A DNA stretch of 64,000 nt from Thiopseudomonas denitrificans (lineage in GTDB: Bacteria; Pseudomonadota; Gammaproteobacteria; Pseudomonadales; Pseudomonadaceae). The position numbers and the translations under genes were made by a program. The notes beneath the pieces are model-generated. The model worked only from the letters and a program-made list of their open reading frames with translations. It did no database searches and had not been told where the DNA came from. Where the stretch lies: assembly GCF_002866065.1 (NCBI RefSeq), contig NZ_LNJZ01000001.1:1-64000 (forward strand), in the 5' to 3' direction. Of the stretch, positions 45,877 to 55,318 are shown in pieces; the stretch's first letter is position 1; every line of letters begins with the position of its first letter.

Positions 45877-46397
45877 AAAAGATCATTCGTCTGGGCTTGC
45901 TGGCCATGTTGGGCGCCGGCGTGGCTGGCTGTGACGGCTCCTATGCGGATTTGCAGGCATACATGGACGAGGTGCGCGCGCAGCCGCGCGGCAGGATCGA
46001 GCCCATGCCCAAAGAGGTCGTTTACGAGCCTTTCACTTACAAGGCGTCCGGCTTGCGCAGTCCGTTCCAGCCTCCGATGAAGCTTGAACTGGCCCGGCAG
46101 GAGCGGGGGCGCAGTGATATCAGACCGGATGAAACCAGGATCAAGGAGTTTCTTGAAGGATTCAATCTGGAAAGTTTTGTGATGGTCGGTACCCTGGCCA
46201 ACAAGGGGGGATCCTTTGCCCTGATGCGTGGTGGCGATGGCGTGCATCGCGTACGTGTCGGCGATTACATGGGGCGTAATCACGGGCGGATCGTTTCAAT
46301 TACGGCGGATGCTGTAGAAGTGGTGGAGCTTGTGCCGGATGGTGAGGGTGGCTGGCTGGAGCGGCCGCGTACCCTGGCCCTGAAGGAGCGCTCGTAA
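45873..46397 (+). CDS. pilP: Type IV pilus lipoprotein PilP
   Basis: A 174-residue lipoprotein linking PilNO to the PilQ secretin. The signal MKKIIRLGLLAMLGAGVAGC ends in a lipobox with Cys20. The rest has the proline-rich linker and the HR domain (LEGFNLESFVMVGTLANKGGSFALMRGGDGVHRVRVGDYMG) that contacts PilQ. The start overlaps pilO by 4 nt. Confidence 0.94.
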   Translation: MKKIIRLGLLAMLGAGVAGCDGSYADLQAYMDEVRAQPRGRIEPMPKEVVYEPFTYKASGLRSPFQPPMKLELARQERGRSDIRPDETRIKEFLEGFNLESFVMVGTLANKGGSFALMRGGDGVHRVRVGDYMGRNHGRIVSITADAVEVVELVPDGEGGWLERPRTLALKERS

Positions 46398-46408
46398 GGT
46401 GAAACACT

Positions 46409-48475
46409 ATGCTTAAGATTAACTGGAAAAAACAACGGAACTGGACCATGAAAACTCAACTATTGTCACGTGCGCTGGCAACCCTGATGGCGGTAAGTGC
46501 ACCGGCCATTCTTGCCGCAGACCTGAATGCGCTTGATGTTGCCAGCTTGCCGGGTGACAGGGTCGAGCTGAAACTTACCTTTGACGAGCCGGTCGACCTG
46601 CCGCGCGGCTATACCATTGAACAGCCGGCCCGCATCGCGCTGGACCTGCCGGGGGTCAGCAACAAGCTCAAAAGCAAGCACCAGGAGCTGGGCTCGGGCA
46701 ATGCCCGCAGTGTGACCGTGGTCGAGGCCAAGGAACGCACCAGGGTCATCATCAACCTGACCAATTTGACCGGTTACAATACCCGGGCAGAAGGCAATAA
46801 TCTGTATGTCGTGGTTGGCGATGGCGTGGCCCGCAACGAGGCCCAGGCACCCGCCCAGGTGACCCGACAAGCTTCGGCACCTGCTCGTCGTGCGGTACAG
46901 AATATCGATTTCCAGCGTGGTGAGCAGGGTGAAGGCAACGTGGTGATTGATCTGAGCGCCACCGCTGGCAGCCCGAGTATCCAGGAGCGCGGCAACCGCA
47001 TCGAGCTGAATTTCCCGAAAACCGCATTGCCTGACGAGTTGCGTGTCCGCCTTGACGTGAAAGATTTTGCCACGCCGGTGAACTTCATCAGTGCGACCGA
47101 AAAGGCTGGTGGTACTGCCATTGTCATCGAGTCGGCAGGAGACTTCGATTATCTGGCCTATCAGACCGACAACCGCATGACCGTCAGCGTCAAGCCGATG
47201 AGCAAGCAGGAAAAGGAAAAGCGTGATGCCGACCGCTTCACCTATACCGGCGAAAAGCTATCGCTCAACTTCCAGGATATTGACGTGCGTTCGGTCCTGC
47301 AGCTGATTGCCGACTTCACGGACCTCAATCTGGTGGCCAGTGATACGGTCCAGGGCAACATTACCCTGCGCCTGCAGAATGTTCCCTGGGATCAGGCGTT
47401 GGAGCTGGTGCTGAAGACCAAGGGTCTGGCCCAGCGCAAGGTGGGCAACGTCTTGCTGGTCGCACCGGCTGACGAAATTGCCGCCCGTGAGCGCCAGGAA
47501 CTGGAGGCCCAGCAGCAAATTGCCGAACTGGCCCCGCTGCGTCGCGAGCTGATCCAGGTCAACTATGCCAAGGCATCGCAGATCGCCGCCCTGTTCCAGT
47601 CGGTCACCAGCGGCCAGGACTCGGCAGACCGTGGTTCGGTCACTGTGGATGACCGTACCAACAGCATCATCGCCTATCAGACCCAGGAACGCCTGGACGA
47701 ACTGCGCCGTGTAGTGGCCCAGCTGGATATTCCGGTCCGTCAGGTGATGATCGAGGCGCGGATTGTCGAAGCGGATGTCAACTACGACAAGGAGCTTGGT
47801 GTGCGCTGGGGTGGCAGCATGGGCCGTTCGGCTGGCAGCACTGCCAGTACCCGCTGGAGTGCCAATGGTGCGTTGGCCGGCAACAACTTTGTCGACCTGG
47901 GTGCCACCGGGGCTACCTCGGGTATCGGCATCGGTTTCCTGACCAACCATGTCTTGCTTGACCTGCAGCTGTCGGCGATGGAAAAGACCGGTCATGGCGA
48001 GGTGGTTTCCCAGCCCAAGGTGGTCACCTCCGACAAGGAAACTGCCAAGATCATGAAGGGTGCCGAGGTTCCCTATCAGGAAGCCAGCTCCAGTGGTTCG
48101 ACCAGCACATCCTTCAAGGAAGCTGCCCTGTCGCTGGAAGTGACTCCGCAGATCACACCGGACAACCGCATCATCATGGACGTCAAGGTAACCAAGGACG
48201 AGCCTGATTTCGCCAATGCGCTGGACGGCGTGCCGCCGATCAAGAAAAACGAGGTCAACGCAAAGGTTCTGGTATCCGACGGCGAGACCATCGTGATTGG
48301 CGGCGTGTTCTCCAACCAGCAGCAGCGTTCGGTCGAGAAGGTGCCGTTCCTGGGTGACGTGCCGGTTATCGGCCGCCTGTTCAAGCGCAACCTGGTCAGC
48401 GATACCAAGTCCGAATTGCTGGTCTTCATCACGCCGCGCATCCTGGCCAACCAGGCTGTTAGCCTGAATCATTGA
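46409..48475 (+). CDS. pilQ: Type IV pilus secretin PilQ
   Basis: A 688-residue outer-membrane secretin through which the pilus exits. A signal peptide ends SAPAILA-AD. Two AMIN domains (about 45-290) bind peptidoglycan; then come STN and N-domains ([48 protein letters not shown]) and the C-terminal secretin ([41 protein letters not shown]). ATG 46409 has AAGGTGA upstream; the ATG at 46448 gives a cleaner signal peptide and is a fair alternative. The stop overlaps aroK. Confidence 0.95.
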   Translation: MLKINWKKQRNWTMKTQLLSRALATLMAVSAPAILAADLNALDVASLPGDRVELKLTFDEPVDLPRGYTIEQPARIALDLPGVSNKLKSKHQELGSGNARSVTVVEAKERTRVIINLTNLTGYNTRAEGNNLYVVVGDGVARNEAQAPAQVTRQASAPARRAVQNIDFQRGEQGEGNVVIDLSATAGSPSIQERGNRIELNFPKTALPDELRVRLDVKDFATPVNFISATEKAGGTAIVIESAGDFDYLAYQTDNRMTVSVKPMSKQEKEKRDADRFTYTGEKLSLNFQDIDVRSVLQLIADFTDLNLVASDTVQGNITLRLQNVPWDQALELVLKTKGLAQRKVGNVLLVAPADEIAARERQELEAQQQIAELAPLRRELIQVNYAKASQIAALFQSVTSGQDSADRGSVTVDDRTNSIIAYQTQERLDELRRVVAQLDIPVRQVMIEARIVEADVNYDKELGVRWGGSMGRSAGSTASTRWSANGALAGNNFVDLGATGATSGIGIGFLTNHVLLDLQLSAMEKTGHGEVVSQPKVVTSDKETAKIMKGAEVPYQEASSSGSTSTSFKEAALSLEVTPQITPDNRIIMDVKVTKDEPDFANALDGVPPIKKNEVNAKVLVSDGETIVIGGVFSNQQQRSVEKVPFLGDVPVIGRLFKRNLVSDTKSELLVFITPRILANQAVSLNH

Positions 48476-48987
48476 TGCGCCAGCGCAACCTGACCCTGGT
48501 CGGTCCGATGGGTGCCGGTAAAAGCACCATCGGCCGGCTATTGGCCAAAGAGCTGGGGCTGCTCTTCCAGGACTCGGACCGGATTATTGAAGAGCGCACC
48601 GGCGCCGGTATTCCGCTGATTTTCGAGCTGGAGGGCGAAGCCGGATTCCGCGAGCGCGAGCAGCTGGTCATCGGCGAGCTGATGCAACAGCGGGGGATGG
48701 TTCTGGCTACTGGTGGCGGTGCCGTGCTTAGGCCGGAAAATCGTGCGGCTCTGGCCGCCGGCAGCCTGGTGATTTATCTGCATGCATCGGTTGAGCACCA
48801 GCTGGAACGCACGGCACGGGATCGCAACCGGCCATTGTTGCAGACTGAAAACCCCGGGCAGGTGCTGCAGGACTTGCTGGCGGTGCGTGAGCCTCTTTAC
48901 CGTGAAATAGCCGACATCATCATCGAGACTGATACCCGGCCGCCGCGCATGGTGGTACAGGAAATCCTGGCACAACTTGATTTGTAA
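48475..48987 (+). CDS. aroK: Shikimate kinase
   Basis: Phosphorylates shikimate at the 3-hydroxyl, step five of chorismate synthesis. 170 residues. P-loop [16 protein letters not shown] near 9, shikimate residues in [14 protein letters not shown] and [12 protein letters not shown], and lid Arg in RDRNRPLL. The ATG at 48475 overlaps the pilQ stop by 1 nt (TGATG); a TTG one codon earlier is possible. pilQ-aroK-aroB linkage is conserved in gammaproteobacteria. Confidence 0.95.
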   Translation: MRQRNLTLVGPMGAGKSTIGRLLAKELGLLFQDSDRIIEERTGAGIPLIFELEGEAGFREREQLVIGELMQQRGMVLATGGGAVLRPENRAALAAGSLVIYLHASVEHQLERTARDRNRPLLQTENPGQVLQDLLAVREPLYREIADIIIETDTRPPRMVVQEILAQLDL

Positions 48988-49038
48988 AGCTGCAGCTGTG
49001 ATTATCAGTGGCTTGATTTGTCCCTTACGGTAACTCCC

Positions 49039-50136
49039 ATGCGAACCCTCACCGTTGATCTGGCTGAACGCAGCTATCCCATTCATATCGGAGCCGGCAT
49101 TCTGGAGAATCCGGAGCTGTTCGGCCCGCATCTGCAAAGCCGCAAGGTGGCCATTGTCAGCAACACCACTGTCGCGCCCCTGTATCTGGAGCGTGTGCGT
49201 AATGCCCTGCGCGGACACGAACTGACCGAAATCATTCTGCCGGATGGCGAGGCGTACAAGGACTGGCCGACCCTGCAGATGATTTTTGACGGGCTGCTGA
49301 AGGACCGGCATGACCGCAAGACCACCCTGATTGCCCTGGGTGGTGGAGTGACCGGAGACATGACCGGTTTTGCTGCCGCCTGTTATCAGCGCGGGGTGGG
49401 CTTTATCCAGGTGCCGACTACCCTGTTGTCGCAAGTGGATTCGTCGGTGGGTGGCAAAACCGGCATCAACCACCCGCTGGGCAAAAACATGATCGGGGCT
49501 TTTTACCAGCCCAAAGCGGTAATCATCGATACCGCGACATTGACGACCCTGCCGCCAAGAGAATTGGCCGCCGGGCTGGCCGAAGTGATCAAGTATGGCC
49601 TGATCTGTGATGCGGATTTCCTCGGGTGGCTTGAGCGCCACATGCAGGATCTGAACCGGCTTGAACCTGAAGCCCTCACCGAAGCGATAGAGCGCTCCTG
49701 TCAGGCCAAGGCTCGTGTTGTGGCGGAAGACGAGCGAGAGTCCGGTATTCGCGCCATCCTCAATCTGGGGCATACATTCGGGCATGCGATTGAAACCGAG
49801 ATGGGCTATGGCAACTGGCTGCATGGCGAGGCGGTCGCGGCAGGCACCGTCATGGCCCTGCACATGTCGCAGCAGCTGGGCTGGATTACCGATGAGGCTG
49901 TCCGGCGTGCAGTAGCACTGCTGAAGCAGGCAAAGCTGCCGGTAGTGCCACCTGCCGGCATGCAAGCGGCTGATTTTCTGCGGCATATGGCGGTTGACAA
50001 GAAGGCACTGGACGGCCAGATCCGGCTGGTGCTGCTGGAACGAATCGGTGAGGCGCTGGTGACTGCAGATTACCCTGCCGCGTTGCTTGCAGCAGTGCTG
50101 CAGGCCGACTATGAAACGCTGACAGCCGCGTGTTGA
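49039..50136 (+). CDS. aroB: 3-dehydroquinate synthase
   Basis: Cyclises DAHP to 3-dehydroquinate, step two of the shikimate route; uses NAD and zinc. 365 residues. NAD region [22 protein letters not shown], active-site [22 protein letters not shown], and zinc ligands in [19 protein letters not shown] and HGEAVAAGT are all intact. The ATG at 49039 fits the family start; the ribosome site is weak. It follows aroK by 51 bp. Confidence 0.95.
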   Translation: MRTLTVDLAERSYPIHIGAGILENPELFGPHLQSRKVAIVSNTTVAPLYLERVRNALRGHELTEIILPDGEAYKDWPTLQMIFDGLLKDRHDRKTTLIALGGGVTGDMTGFAAACYQRGVGFIQVPTTLLSQVDSSVGGKTGINHPLGKNMIGAFYQPKAVIIDTATLTTLPPRELAAGLAEVIKYGLICDADFLGWLERHMQDLNRLEPEALTEAIERSCQAKARVVAEDERESGIRAILNLGHTFGHAIETEMGYGNWLHGEAVAAGTVMALHMSQQLGWITDEAVRRAVALLKQAKLPVVPPAGMQAADFLRHMAVDKKALDGQIRLVLLERIGEALVTADYPAALLAAVLQADYETLTAAC

Positions 50137-50154
50137 ACAGGTAGAGCCCTGAGT

Positions 50155-51699
50155 ATGGATATCCGACAGGACAATGGCGCTTTTGCCGCTCATTTTGGTC
50201 TGCAACACAACCCGTTTGCCGCTGCCAGCAGCTTCCAGTTCTACAAGCCCCGGCGCCGGGTTGTGCTCGAACAGCTGATCCATTTTTCCCGTTACAGCGA
50301 ACTGGTTTTGGCTGTGACCGGCCCCTGGGGCAGTGGCAAGACCGTGCTGCGGCATGCGATGGCCGCTGCGGGCAAGGAATCCGTGCTGAGTGTAGTGGTA
50401 TCGGCATTGAAAAGTGGCGATGCTGCAGGCATTGCTCAGCAGATCGCATATGCCCTGCAGATCACCCATGCAGATATCATGGGCTTGTTGCATGCCGTTG
50501 AGCAGTCAGTGCTGGCCGGCAAGGATGTGCACTTGCTGGTTGATGACGCAGAGGCGCTGGATGCGTCGGCCCTGCTGCTGCTGCAGCGGCTTGCGTCCGG
50601 CAACGGGCGAGCCCGCTGCAAGGTGTTCCTGTTTGGCGAGCCGGCCTTGCAGAGCATGCTGCAGGACATGGCCGGTGCAGATGGCGGAGCAGACTACCAT
50701 TTGATCGAACTCGAGCCCTGGACTGTCGAAGAGGCTGAAGGTTATGTGCAGCAGCGCTTGCAGTCTGCCGGGCGCGGCCTTGACCTGTTCACTGGCCAGG
50801 AGCTGGGCGCCCTGCTCGAGCGGGGACTGGGCTGGCCGGGAGTGATCAACCAGCAGGCGCAGGAGTTGCTGCTGGAGCGGCTGTCCGCCGACGAGCGGTC
50901 CAAACCGGCTGCTGCCCCCCTGCAGCGCGGAAAAGCTGTTTTGCCTTACCGTCACCTGGTGGCACTGCTGGTGGTTACATTTCTGTTCATCTTTGCCTGG
51001 TATCAGCTGGATGACAGCAAGGACAAACCAGACCGGGCCGGCCTGACGGAGCCAGTCAGCACCAGCCCCGGACAGAAAGGGCCGACAGCGCAGAAACGCG
51101 TCATGCTGGACTTGCCGGCCAGCGAACCTGCCGCCGCATCCCGGCCGGCTCTGCAGCCGCAACAGGTTGCTGTTGAGCGGCAAGCGGCACTGGTACCACC
51201 GCCACCACCGGTTGAGGAGCCGGTGACGGCTGTACCAGAGCCGGTCGTGGCCGCGCCTGTACCGCCCCCCGCACCTCAGGTTGCTGCCGCGCAACAGGTT
51301 CCCGAAACCCCGGCAGCGCCTCCTGCAGTGCAACCTGAGCCGGCCAGAGCACCGGCAAAACCGGCCGAGCCGCCCAAGCCCAAGGTGGCAGCTGCAGTCG
51401 CCGAGCGTCGGGCGGCTACTGCCGACAACTGGTACGCCGCGCAGCCGGCGCAAGGCTATACGCTACAGCTGTTCGCCACTGCCAGTGAACAGAATGCGCG
51501 CCAGTTTGTGCAGGCCAACGGTAACCAGTTTCACTACTTCCGCAAGGTGCATCAGGGGCAGCAGCTGTTTGTTGTCACCCATGGCCGTTTTGACAATGCG
51601 ACTGCTGCGAAGGCTGCCATTGAGCGCTTGCCCGAGTCGCTACGCCGGAACAAGCCCTGGCCGCGCACGTTTGCCAGCATCCGGCAGGAAATGCGCTAA
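50155..51699 (+). CDS. AAA+ ATPase with SPOR domain (DamX-like)
   Basis: A 514-residue inner-membrane protein. The N-terminal ExeA/GspA-like AAA+ domain has Walker A GPWGSGKT near 58 and Walker B VHLLVDDAEAL near 123. One transmembrane helix (LVALLVVTFLFIFAWYQL, about 266-283) leads to a long proline/alanine-rich periplasmic linker. A C-terminal SPOR domain follows (GYTLQLFATASEQNARQFVQANG, about 437-500) that binds denuded peptidoglycan at division sites. E. coli DamX has the same downstream-of-aroB position and SPOR end. Here the ATPase motifs look complete. A division-linked role is inferred. Confidence 0.85.
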   Translation: MDIRQDNGAFAAHFGLQHNPFAAASSFQFYKPRRRVVLEQLIHFSRYSELVLAVTGPWGSGKTVLRHAMAAAGKESVLSVVVSALKSGDAAGIAQQIAYALQITHADIMGLLHAVEQSVLAGKDVHLLVDDAEALDASALLLLQRLASGNGRARCKVFLFGEPALQSMLQDMAGADGGADYHLIELEPWTVEEAEGYVQQRLQSAGRGLDLFTGQELGALLERGLGWPGVINQQAQELLLERLSADERSKPAAAPLQRGKAVLPYRHLVALLVVTFLFIFAWYQLDDSKDKPDRAGLTEPVSTSPGQKGPTAQKRVMLDLPASEPAAASRPALQPQQVAVERQAALVPPPPPVEEPVTAVPEPVVAAPVPPPAPQVAAAQQVPETPAAPPAVQPEPARAPAKPAEPPKPKVAAAVAERRAATADNWYAAQPAQGYTLQLFATASEQNARQFVQANGNQFHYFRKVHQGQQLFVVTHGRFDNATAAKAAIERLPESLRRNKPWPRTFASIRQEMR

Positions 51700-51732
51700 C
51701 CGGATACCTTTGCGTCAGACCAGATACCACCG

Positions 51733-51758
51733 TGGCCATATCAGCCATGGCCATTTTT
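51733..51758 (+). terminator. Terminator of the DamX-like gene
   Basis: TGGCCAT (51733-51739) and ATGGCCA (51747-51753) with a T run, 33 bp after the stop and just before the next ribosome site. Confidence 0.7.
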
Positions 51759-51772
51759 TGTGGAGAAGCAGG

Positions 51773-52129
51773 ATGTTGCGTAAGTTTTTTGTGCTGTTGC
51801 CGCTGATGTTGACCGGAAATGCCCTGGCCGGTGAGTATCTGCGTGATCAGGCCGAGGTTGAAGCCCTGCTCAAGGGGGCCACTCTGGACGGGACCTATTT
51901 GCGCACCCATTCGGATTACAGGCTGGTATTCCGTGCGGACGGCACGCTGGAGGATGGCCGTGAGGCAGGCGCGCGCTGGTGGGTCAGCGAGCAGGGGCAA
52001 TATTGCCGTGAGTGGTTGAGCGGCCCGCTGGCCGGCAACGAGGGCTGCATGGACCTGCGCCTCGATGACGGGCGTATCCAGCTGTTCTTTGACGGCAGGC
52101 AGGTTGCTGAAGGTGTTTTGCGCCACTAG
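51773..52129 (+). CDS. Small secreted hypothetical protein
   Basis: A 118-residue protein with a signal peptide (MLRKFFVLLPLMLTGNALA-GE). The mature part has a single repeated-strand look (LKGATLDGTYLRTHSDYRLVFRADGTLEDG; DLRLDDGRIQLFFDGRQVAEG) and two cysteines (YCREW, EGCMDL) that could form a disulphide. I do not recognise the family; it suggests a small beta-barrel periplasmic protein. GGAGAAG precedes the ATG. Its last 4 nt overlap the end of the convergent TetR gene. Confidence 0.75.
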   Translation: MLRKFFVLLPLMLTGNALAGEYLRDQAEVEALLKGATLDGTYLRTHSDYRLVFRADGTLEDGREAGARWWVSEQGQYCREWLSGPLAGNEGCMDLRLDDGRIQLFFDGRQVAEGVLRH

Positions 52130-52797
52130 TGGCTGGTTGACTCGGAGCTGGTCAAGGCGGAGCAGGGTTGTGCCGGCGAGCTGTCCCAGTTGCCGAACAT
52201 GCCGCTGAGCAGGATATCGAGATAGGGCTGGATATTGCTGGCGTCGAGCAGGTGCGGGTCGCGCAGCCAGTCACTGAGCAGGCCGACAAAGAGCGAATGC
52301 AGTGTCACTGCGGCCATGCGCGGGCTGATGCCCGGCCGCAGCTGTGCGGTTACGTGTGGTTCGGCAAACAGTGCGGTGCACAGGTCGATGAATTCGTTGA
52401 TGAAGACCTCGTGCTGCTGCTCGGCTTCGAGCATTTCGTCGGTGAACTCACACCGGCGCAACAGAATGGTGAAGATCTGCCGTTTGCTCGGCTCGCGCAC
52501 CAGGGTAGCCATGGCTTCGGTGCACAGGTTGCGCAGGCCGACAATGGGGTTTTCCGGATCACACAGCTTGACCCGCTGTGCGATCAGCTCGGCGGGCAGG
52601 CGCACCTGGCTGAGCATGGCATGGAACAGGTCAGCCTTGTTCTTGAAATGCCAGTACACCGCACCACGGGTCACGCCTGCCTGCCGGGCGATTTGCTCCA
52701 GTGAAGTGTGCGCCACCCCTTGCCGCAGAAACAGGGTCTCGGCGGCTTCCAGGATGGCGGAGCGGGTCTTGTCGGCGTCTTGTTTGGTTCTGCGCAT
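52126..52797 (-). CDS. TetR-family regulator (AcrR/TtgR-like)
   Basis: A 223-residue repressor. The N-terminal helix-turn-helix is SLEQIARQAGVTRGAVYWHFKNKADLFHAM (about 34-63), and the C-terminal part resembles the efflux-regulator group (CEFTDEMLEAEQQHEVFINEFIDLC). No efflux genes adjoin it, so its usual partner operon is missing or elsewhere. The start at 52797 lacks a good ribosome site. It converges on the small secreted protein. Confidence 0.85.
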   Translation of the reverse strand: MRRTKQDADKTRSAILEAAETLFLRQGVAHTSLEQIARQAGVTRGAVYWHFKNKADLFHAMLSQVRLPAELIAQRVKLCDPENPIVGLRNLCTEAMATLVREPSKRQIFTILLRRCEFTDEMLEAEQQHEVFINEFIDLCTALFAEPHVTAQLRPGISPRMAAVTLHSLFVGLLSDWLRDPHLLDASNIQPYLDILLSGMFGNWDSSPAQPCSALTSSESTSH

Positions 52798-52905
52798 GGT
52801 CTGCTGTGTGTCAACGGAGTTATGCCAAGTTTACCGCTTGTCGCGTCAGCTTTGCACTTGCCAGGCCGGTTGTGACAGCGAATCAAACAAATTTTGCGAA
52901 AAGCC

Positions 52906-52933
52906 TTGACGGCAATCGAATGTCTGGTAATAT
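52906..52933 (+). promoter_or_regulatory. Promoter of the tRNA Asn-Pro-Lys operon
   Basis: TTGACG (52906-52911), 16-nt spacer, TAATAT (52928-52933), then a GC-rich discriminator AGCGCGCC, as expected for growth-rate-controlled stable RNA promoters. Confidence 0.78.
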
Positions 52934-52983
52934 AGCGCGCCATCAGCAGGCAACAACGCAACAAGGTTGCTTGATGATTCAGT

Positions 52984-53059
52984 TCCGCGATAGCTCAGTC
53001 GGCAGAGCACACGACTGTTAATCGTTAGGTCCCTGGTTCGAGCCCAGGTCGCGGAGCCA
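52984..53059 (+). tRNA. tRNA-Asn (anticodon GTT)
   Basis: A 76-nt gene with CCA. Acceptor TCCGCGA pairs with TCGCGGA; the anticodon arm ACGAC-TGTTAAT-CGTT exposes GTT; the T arm has GTTCGAGCC. First of three tRNAs in one transcript. Confidence 0.97.
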
Positions 53060-53064
53060 AATTT

Positions 53065-53141
53065 CGGGGTATAGCGCAGTCCGGTAGCGCGCCTGCTTTG
53101 GGAGCAGGATGTCGGGAGTTCGAATCTCTCTACCCCGACCA
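53065..53141 (+). tRNA. tRNA-Pro (anticodon TGG)
   Basis: A 77-nt gene with CCA. Acceptor CGGGGTA pairs with TACCCCG; the anticodon stem CCTGC/GCAGG exposes TGG. It lies 5 bp after tRNA-Asn. Confidence 0.97.
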
Positions 53142-53146
53142 TATAT

Positions 53147-53221
53147 GGGTCGTTAGCTCAGCGGTAGAGCAGTTGGCTTTTAACCAATTGGTCGCAGGTT
53201 CGAACCCCGCACGACCCACCA
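53147..53221 (+). tRNA. tRNA-Lys (anticodon TTT)
   Basis: A 75-nt gene with CCA. Acceptor GGGTCGT pairs with ACGACCC; the anticodon stem TTGG/CCAA exposes TTT. It lies 5 bp after tRNA-Pro. Confidence 0.97.
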
Positions 53222-53227
53222 TACAAG

Positions 53228-53260
53228 AAACGCCCAGTACATAGTGCTGGGCGTTTTTTT
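53228..53260 (+). terminator. Terminator of the tRNA operon
   Basis: AAACGCCCAG (53228-53237) and CTGGGCGTTT (53247-53256) with seven T residues, directly after tRNA-Lys. Confidence 0.9.
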
Positions 53261-53295
53261 ATGTTCAATAAAGGGGCGCAGGCTCGCCTGTCGCT

Positions 53296-53359
53296 GTAGG
53301 TGCGAATTTATTCGCACAAAACCGGGCGTGTAATTTTTGCGAATAAATTCGCACCTACA
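53296..53359. repeat. GTAG-type REP pair, cluster 16
   Basis: Head 53296-53318 has core GTGCGAATTTATTCGCAC; tail 53336-53359 has core TTGCGAATAAATTCGCAC with the outermost pair lost. It lies between the tRNA terminator and the ispA stop. Confidence 0.85.
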
Positions 53360-53369
53360 GAGAGCGGAC

Positions 53370-54272
53370 TCAGTGTGAGCGTTGCACGATGTAGTCGGCC
53401 AGCTGTCGCAGGATGTCGGCCTTGTCGTCAAAAACCTCCAGTGCCTGCAGGGCGTCGTTGCGCAACTGCCCGGCATAGGTGCGGGCCTGTTCCAGACCCA
53501 GCAGGGCCGGATAGGTGGACTTGTCGTGCTGCAAGTCGCTGCCTTGCTGCTTGCCCAGGGTTTCCGTATTGCTGACCACATCAAGAATGTCGTCCTGCAC
53601 CTGGAACGCCAGGCCGATGGCATCGGCATAGCGGGTCAGGGCAGCCAGTGCGCGGTCATCGGCCCGGCCGCTGGCCAGAGCGCCCAGCTGTACGCTGGCG
53701 CTGATCAGGGCGCCGGTCTTGTGCCGGTGCATGCGCTCGAGATGAGACTGGTCGACACGCTGGCCGGTAGCGGCGAGATCTATCGCCTGTCCGCCGACCA
53801 TGCCGGCGGCGCCGGAAGCGCGGGCCAGGAGCCTGATCATCTGCAGGCGGTTGCTGTCGTCAGCCGGAGCCAGCTTGTCATCACTGAGCACTTCGAAAGC
53901 CAGGGTTTGCAGGGCATCACCGGCAAGGATGGCACTGGCCTCGTCGAAAGCGATATGAGTGGTGGGTTGTCCGCGTCTCAGATTGTCGTCATCCATGGCC
54001 GGCAAGTCGTCGTGCACCAGCGAGTAGGCATGAATGAGCTCGACGGCGCAGGCCGGGGCGATGGCGTCCTGTGCCTGGCCTTCGAGAGCCAGGCAGCTGG
54101 CCATGACCAGTAGCGGGCGAACCCGTTTGCCACCATTCATCACGCTATAGCGCATGGCCTGGTAAAGGCGCTGCATGTCGGGATGGGGGGCGACAAACAT
54201 CTGCTCCAGTGCCGGATTGATGTGTTTGTCACAGAATGTCTGGAAACGGTGCAGCTCAGAAGGGAATGTCAT
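53370..54272 (-). CDS. ispA: (2E,6E)-farnesyl diphosphate synthase
   Basis: Makes farnesyl diphosphate from IPP and DMAPP/GPP for quinones and cell-wall lipid carriers. 300 residues. The aspartate-rich motifs are LVHDDLPAMDDD near 82 and FQVDDILD near 220; the KRVRP substrate region is GGKRVRPLLV. The ATG at 54272 lies inside the end of xseB (17-nt overlap), so the two are coupled. dxs, usually the next gene in this operon, is absent; a REP pair and the tRNA terminator follow. Confidence 0.95.
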   Translation of the reverse strand: MTFPSELHRFQTFCDKHINPALEQMFVAPHPDMQRLYQAMRYSVMNGGKRVRPLLVMASCLALEGQAQDAIAPACAVELIHAYSLVHDDLPAMDDDNLRRGQPTTHIAFDEASAILAGDALQTLAFEVLSDDKLAPADDSNRLQMIRLLARASGAAGMVGGQAIDLAATGQRVDQSHLERMHRHKTGALISASVQLGALASGRADDRALAALTRYADAIGLAFQVQDDILDVVSNTETLGKQQGSDLQHDKSTYPALLGLEQARTYAGQLRNDALQALEVFDDKADILRQLADYIVQRSH

Positions 54273-54534
54273 CGGATTTGCTACCGGTGCGGCTTGGGGA
54301 AACATCATCCTGCAGAGGTGCTTCCTGCAGTTCACCATTCTGCTCCAGCAACATGGTGATGCGTTGCCGGGCATTATCAAGGGCTTGCTGGCAATCGCGG
54401 GTAAGCCCGATGCCTTTTTCAAACGCCTGCAGTGCTTCATCCAGGCCCAGGTCGCCGCTTTCCAGCTGCTCGACAGTGGCTTGCAGGGTGTTGAGTGACT
54501 GTTCAAAATCAAAAGGCTGTTTCTTGGTGGTCAT
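54256..54534 (-). CDS. xseB: Exodeoxyribonuclease VII small subunit
   Basis: A 92-residue helical subunit of exonuclease VII, which degrades single-stranded DNA with XseA. The family core DFEQSLNTLQATVEQLESGDLGLDEALQAFEKGIGLTRDCQQAL is complete. It is longer than E. coli XseB (80) by an acidic tail. Its stop lies within ispA. Confidence 0.95.
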   Translation of the reverse strand: MTTKKQPFDFEQSLNTLQATVEQLESGDLGLDEALQAFEKGIGLTRDCQQALDNARQRITMLLEQNGELQEAPLQDDVSPSRTGSKSDDIPF

Positions 54535-54560
54535 GCCGGCTGCCTGTCAATGATCTGTAT

Positions 54561-54586
54561 GAAAAAGCCGGCAACTGGGCCGGCTT
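54561..54586 (-). terminator. Terminator of ppa
   Basis: On the minus strand GCCGGC, loop CCAGTT, GCCGGC and a T run, 12-37 bp after the ppa stop. It separates ppa from xseB-ispA. Confidence 0.8.
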
Positions 54587-54597
54587 TTGTCTGGCGG

Positions 54598-55125
54598 TTA
54601 CTTGCCGAATGCGGCAACAGCCCTGGTGATGGCGTCGCGGGCGGCGGCGGCATTGTCCCAGCCTTCCACCTTGACCCACTTGCCTTTTTCCAGGTCCTTG
54701 TAGTTCTCGAAGAAATGCTTGATCTGCTCCAGCAGCAGTGCGGGCAGGTCGGTGTATTCGTGAATGTCGTTGTACAGCTGGGTCAGCTTTTCGTGGGGAA
54801 CGGCAATTAGCTTGGCATCGCCACCGGCTTCGTCGGTCATGTTCAGCACACCGACGGCGCGGGCGCGAATCACGGAGCCCGGAGCAACCGGATAGGGTGT
54901 TACCACCAGCACATCCAGCGGGTCGCCGTCATCGGCCAGGGTGTTGGGGATGAAGCCGTAGTTGGCCGGGTAGAACATCGGGGTGGCCATGAAACGGTCA
55001 ACCATCAGGCAGTCGATTTCGGTGTCGACTTCGTACTTGATGGGTGCGTGGTTGGCAGGAATTTCGATGATGACGTTGATGTCGCCAGGCAGGTCTTTGC
55101 CGGCAGGAACCTTGCTGTAGCTCAT
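54598..55125 (-). CDS. ppa: Inorganic pyrophosphatase
   Basis: Hydrolyses pyrophosphate to phosphate and pulls biosynthetic reactions forward. 175 residues, exactly the E. coli length, family I. Metal-site motif DGDPLDVLV near 65-73 and KYEVD near 29 are intact. The ATG at 55125 matches the family start [13 protein letters not shown]; the ribosome site is poor. Next gene upstream on the other strand is mpl, which diverges. Confidence 0.96.
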   Translation of the reverse strand: MSYSKVPAGKDLPGDINVIIEIPANHAPIKYEVDTEIDCLMVDRFMATPMFYPANYGFIPNTLADDGDPLDVLVVTPYPVAPGSVIRARAVGVLNMTDEAGGDAKLIAVPHEKLTQLYNDIHEYTDLPALLLEQIKHFFENYKDLEKGKWVKVEGWDNAAAARDAITRAVAAFGK

Positions 55126-55318
55126 GAGGGAGTCCGTGTCTGAGTAAAATGTGCCGGAATTATAATGGCAGCCACGGTTAAAGACAAAGGCTCTCTGGCC
55201 ATGCCGCTGGCTGTATGTGAGGCGGCCGACATGTTGCGCACAGCCAAACAATAAAAACTCGGGTAGACTTGAAACGACTGCCGCAGGCTTTCATTTTTGC
55301 ATGCTGATAGAGACAAAC

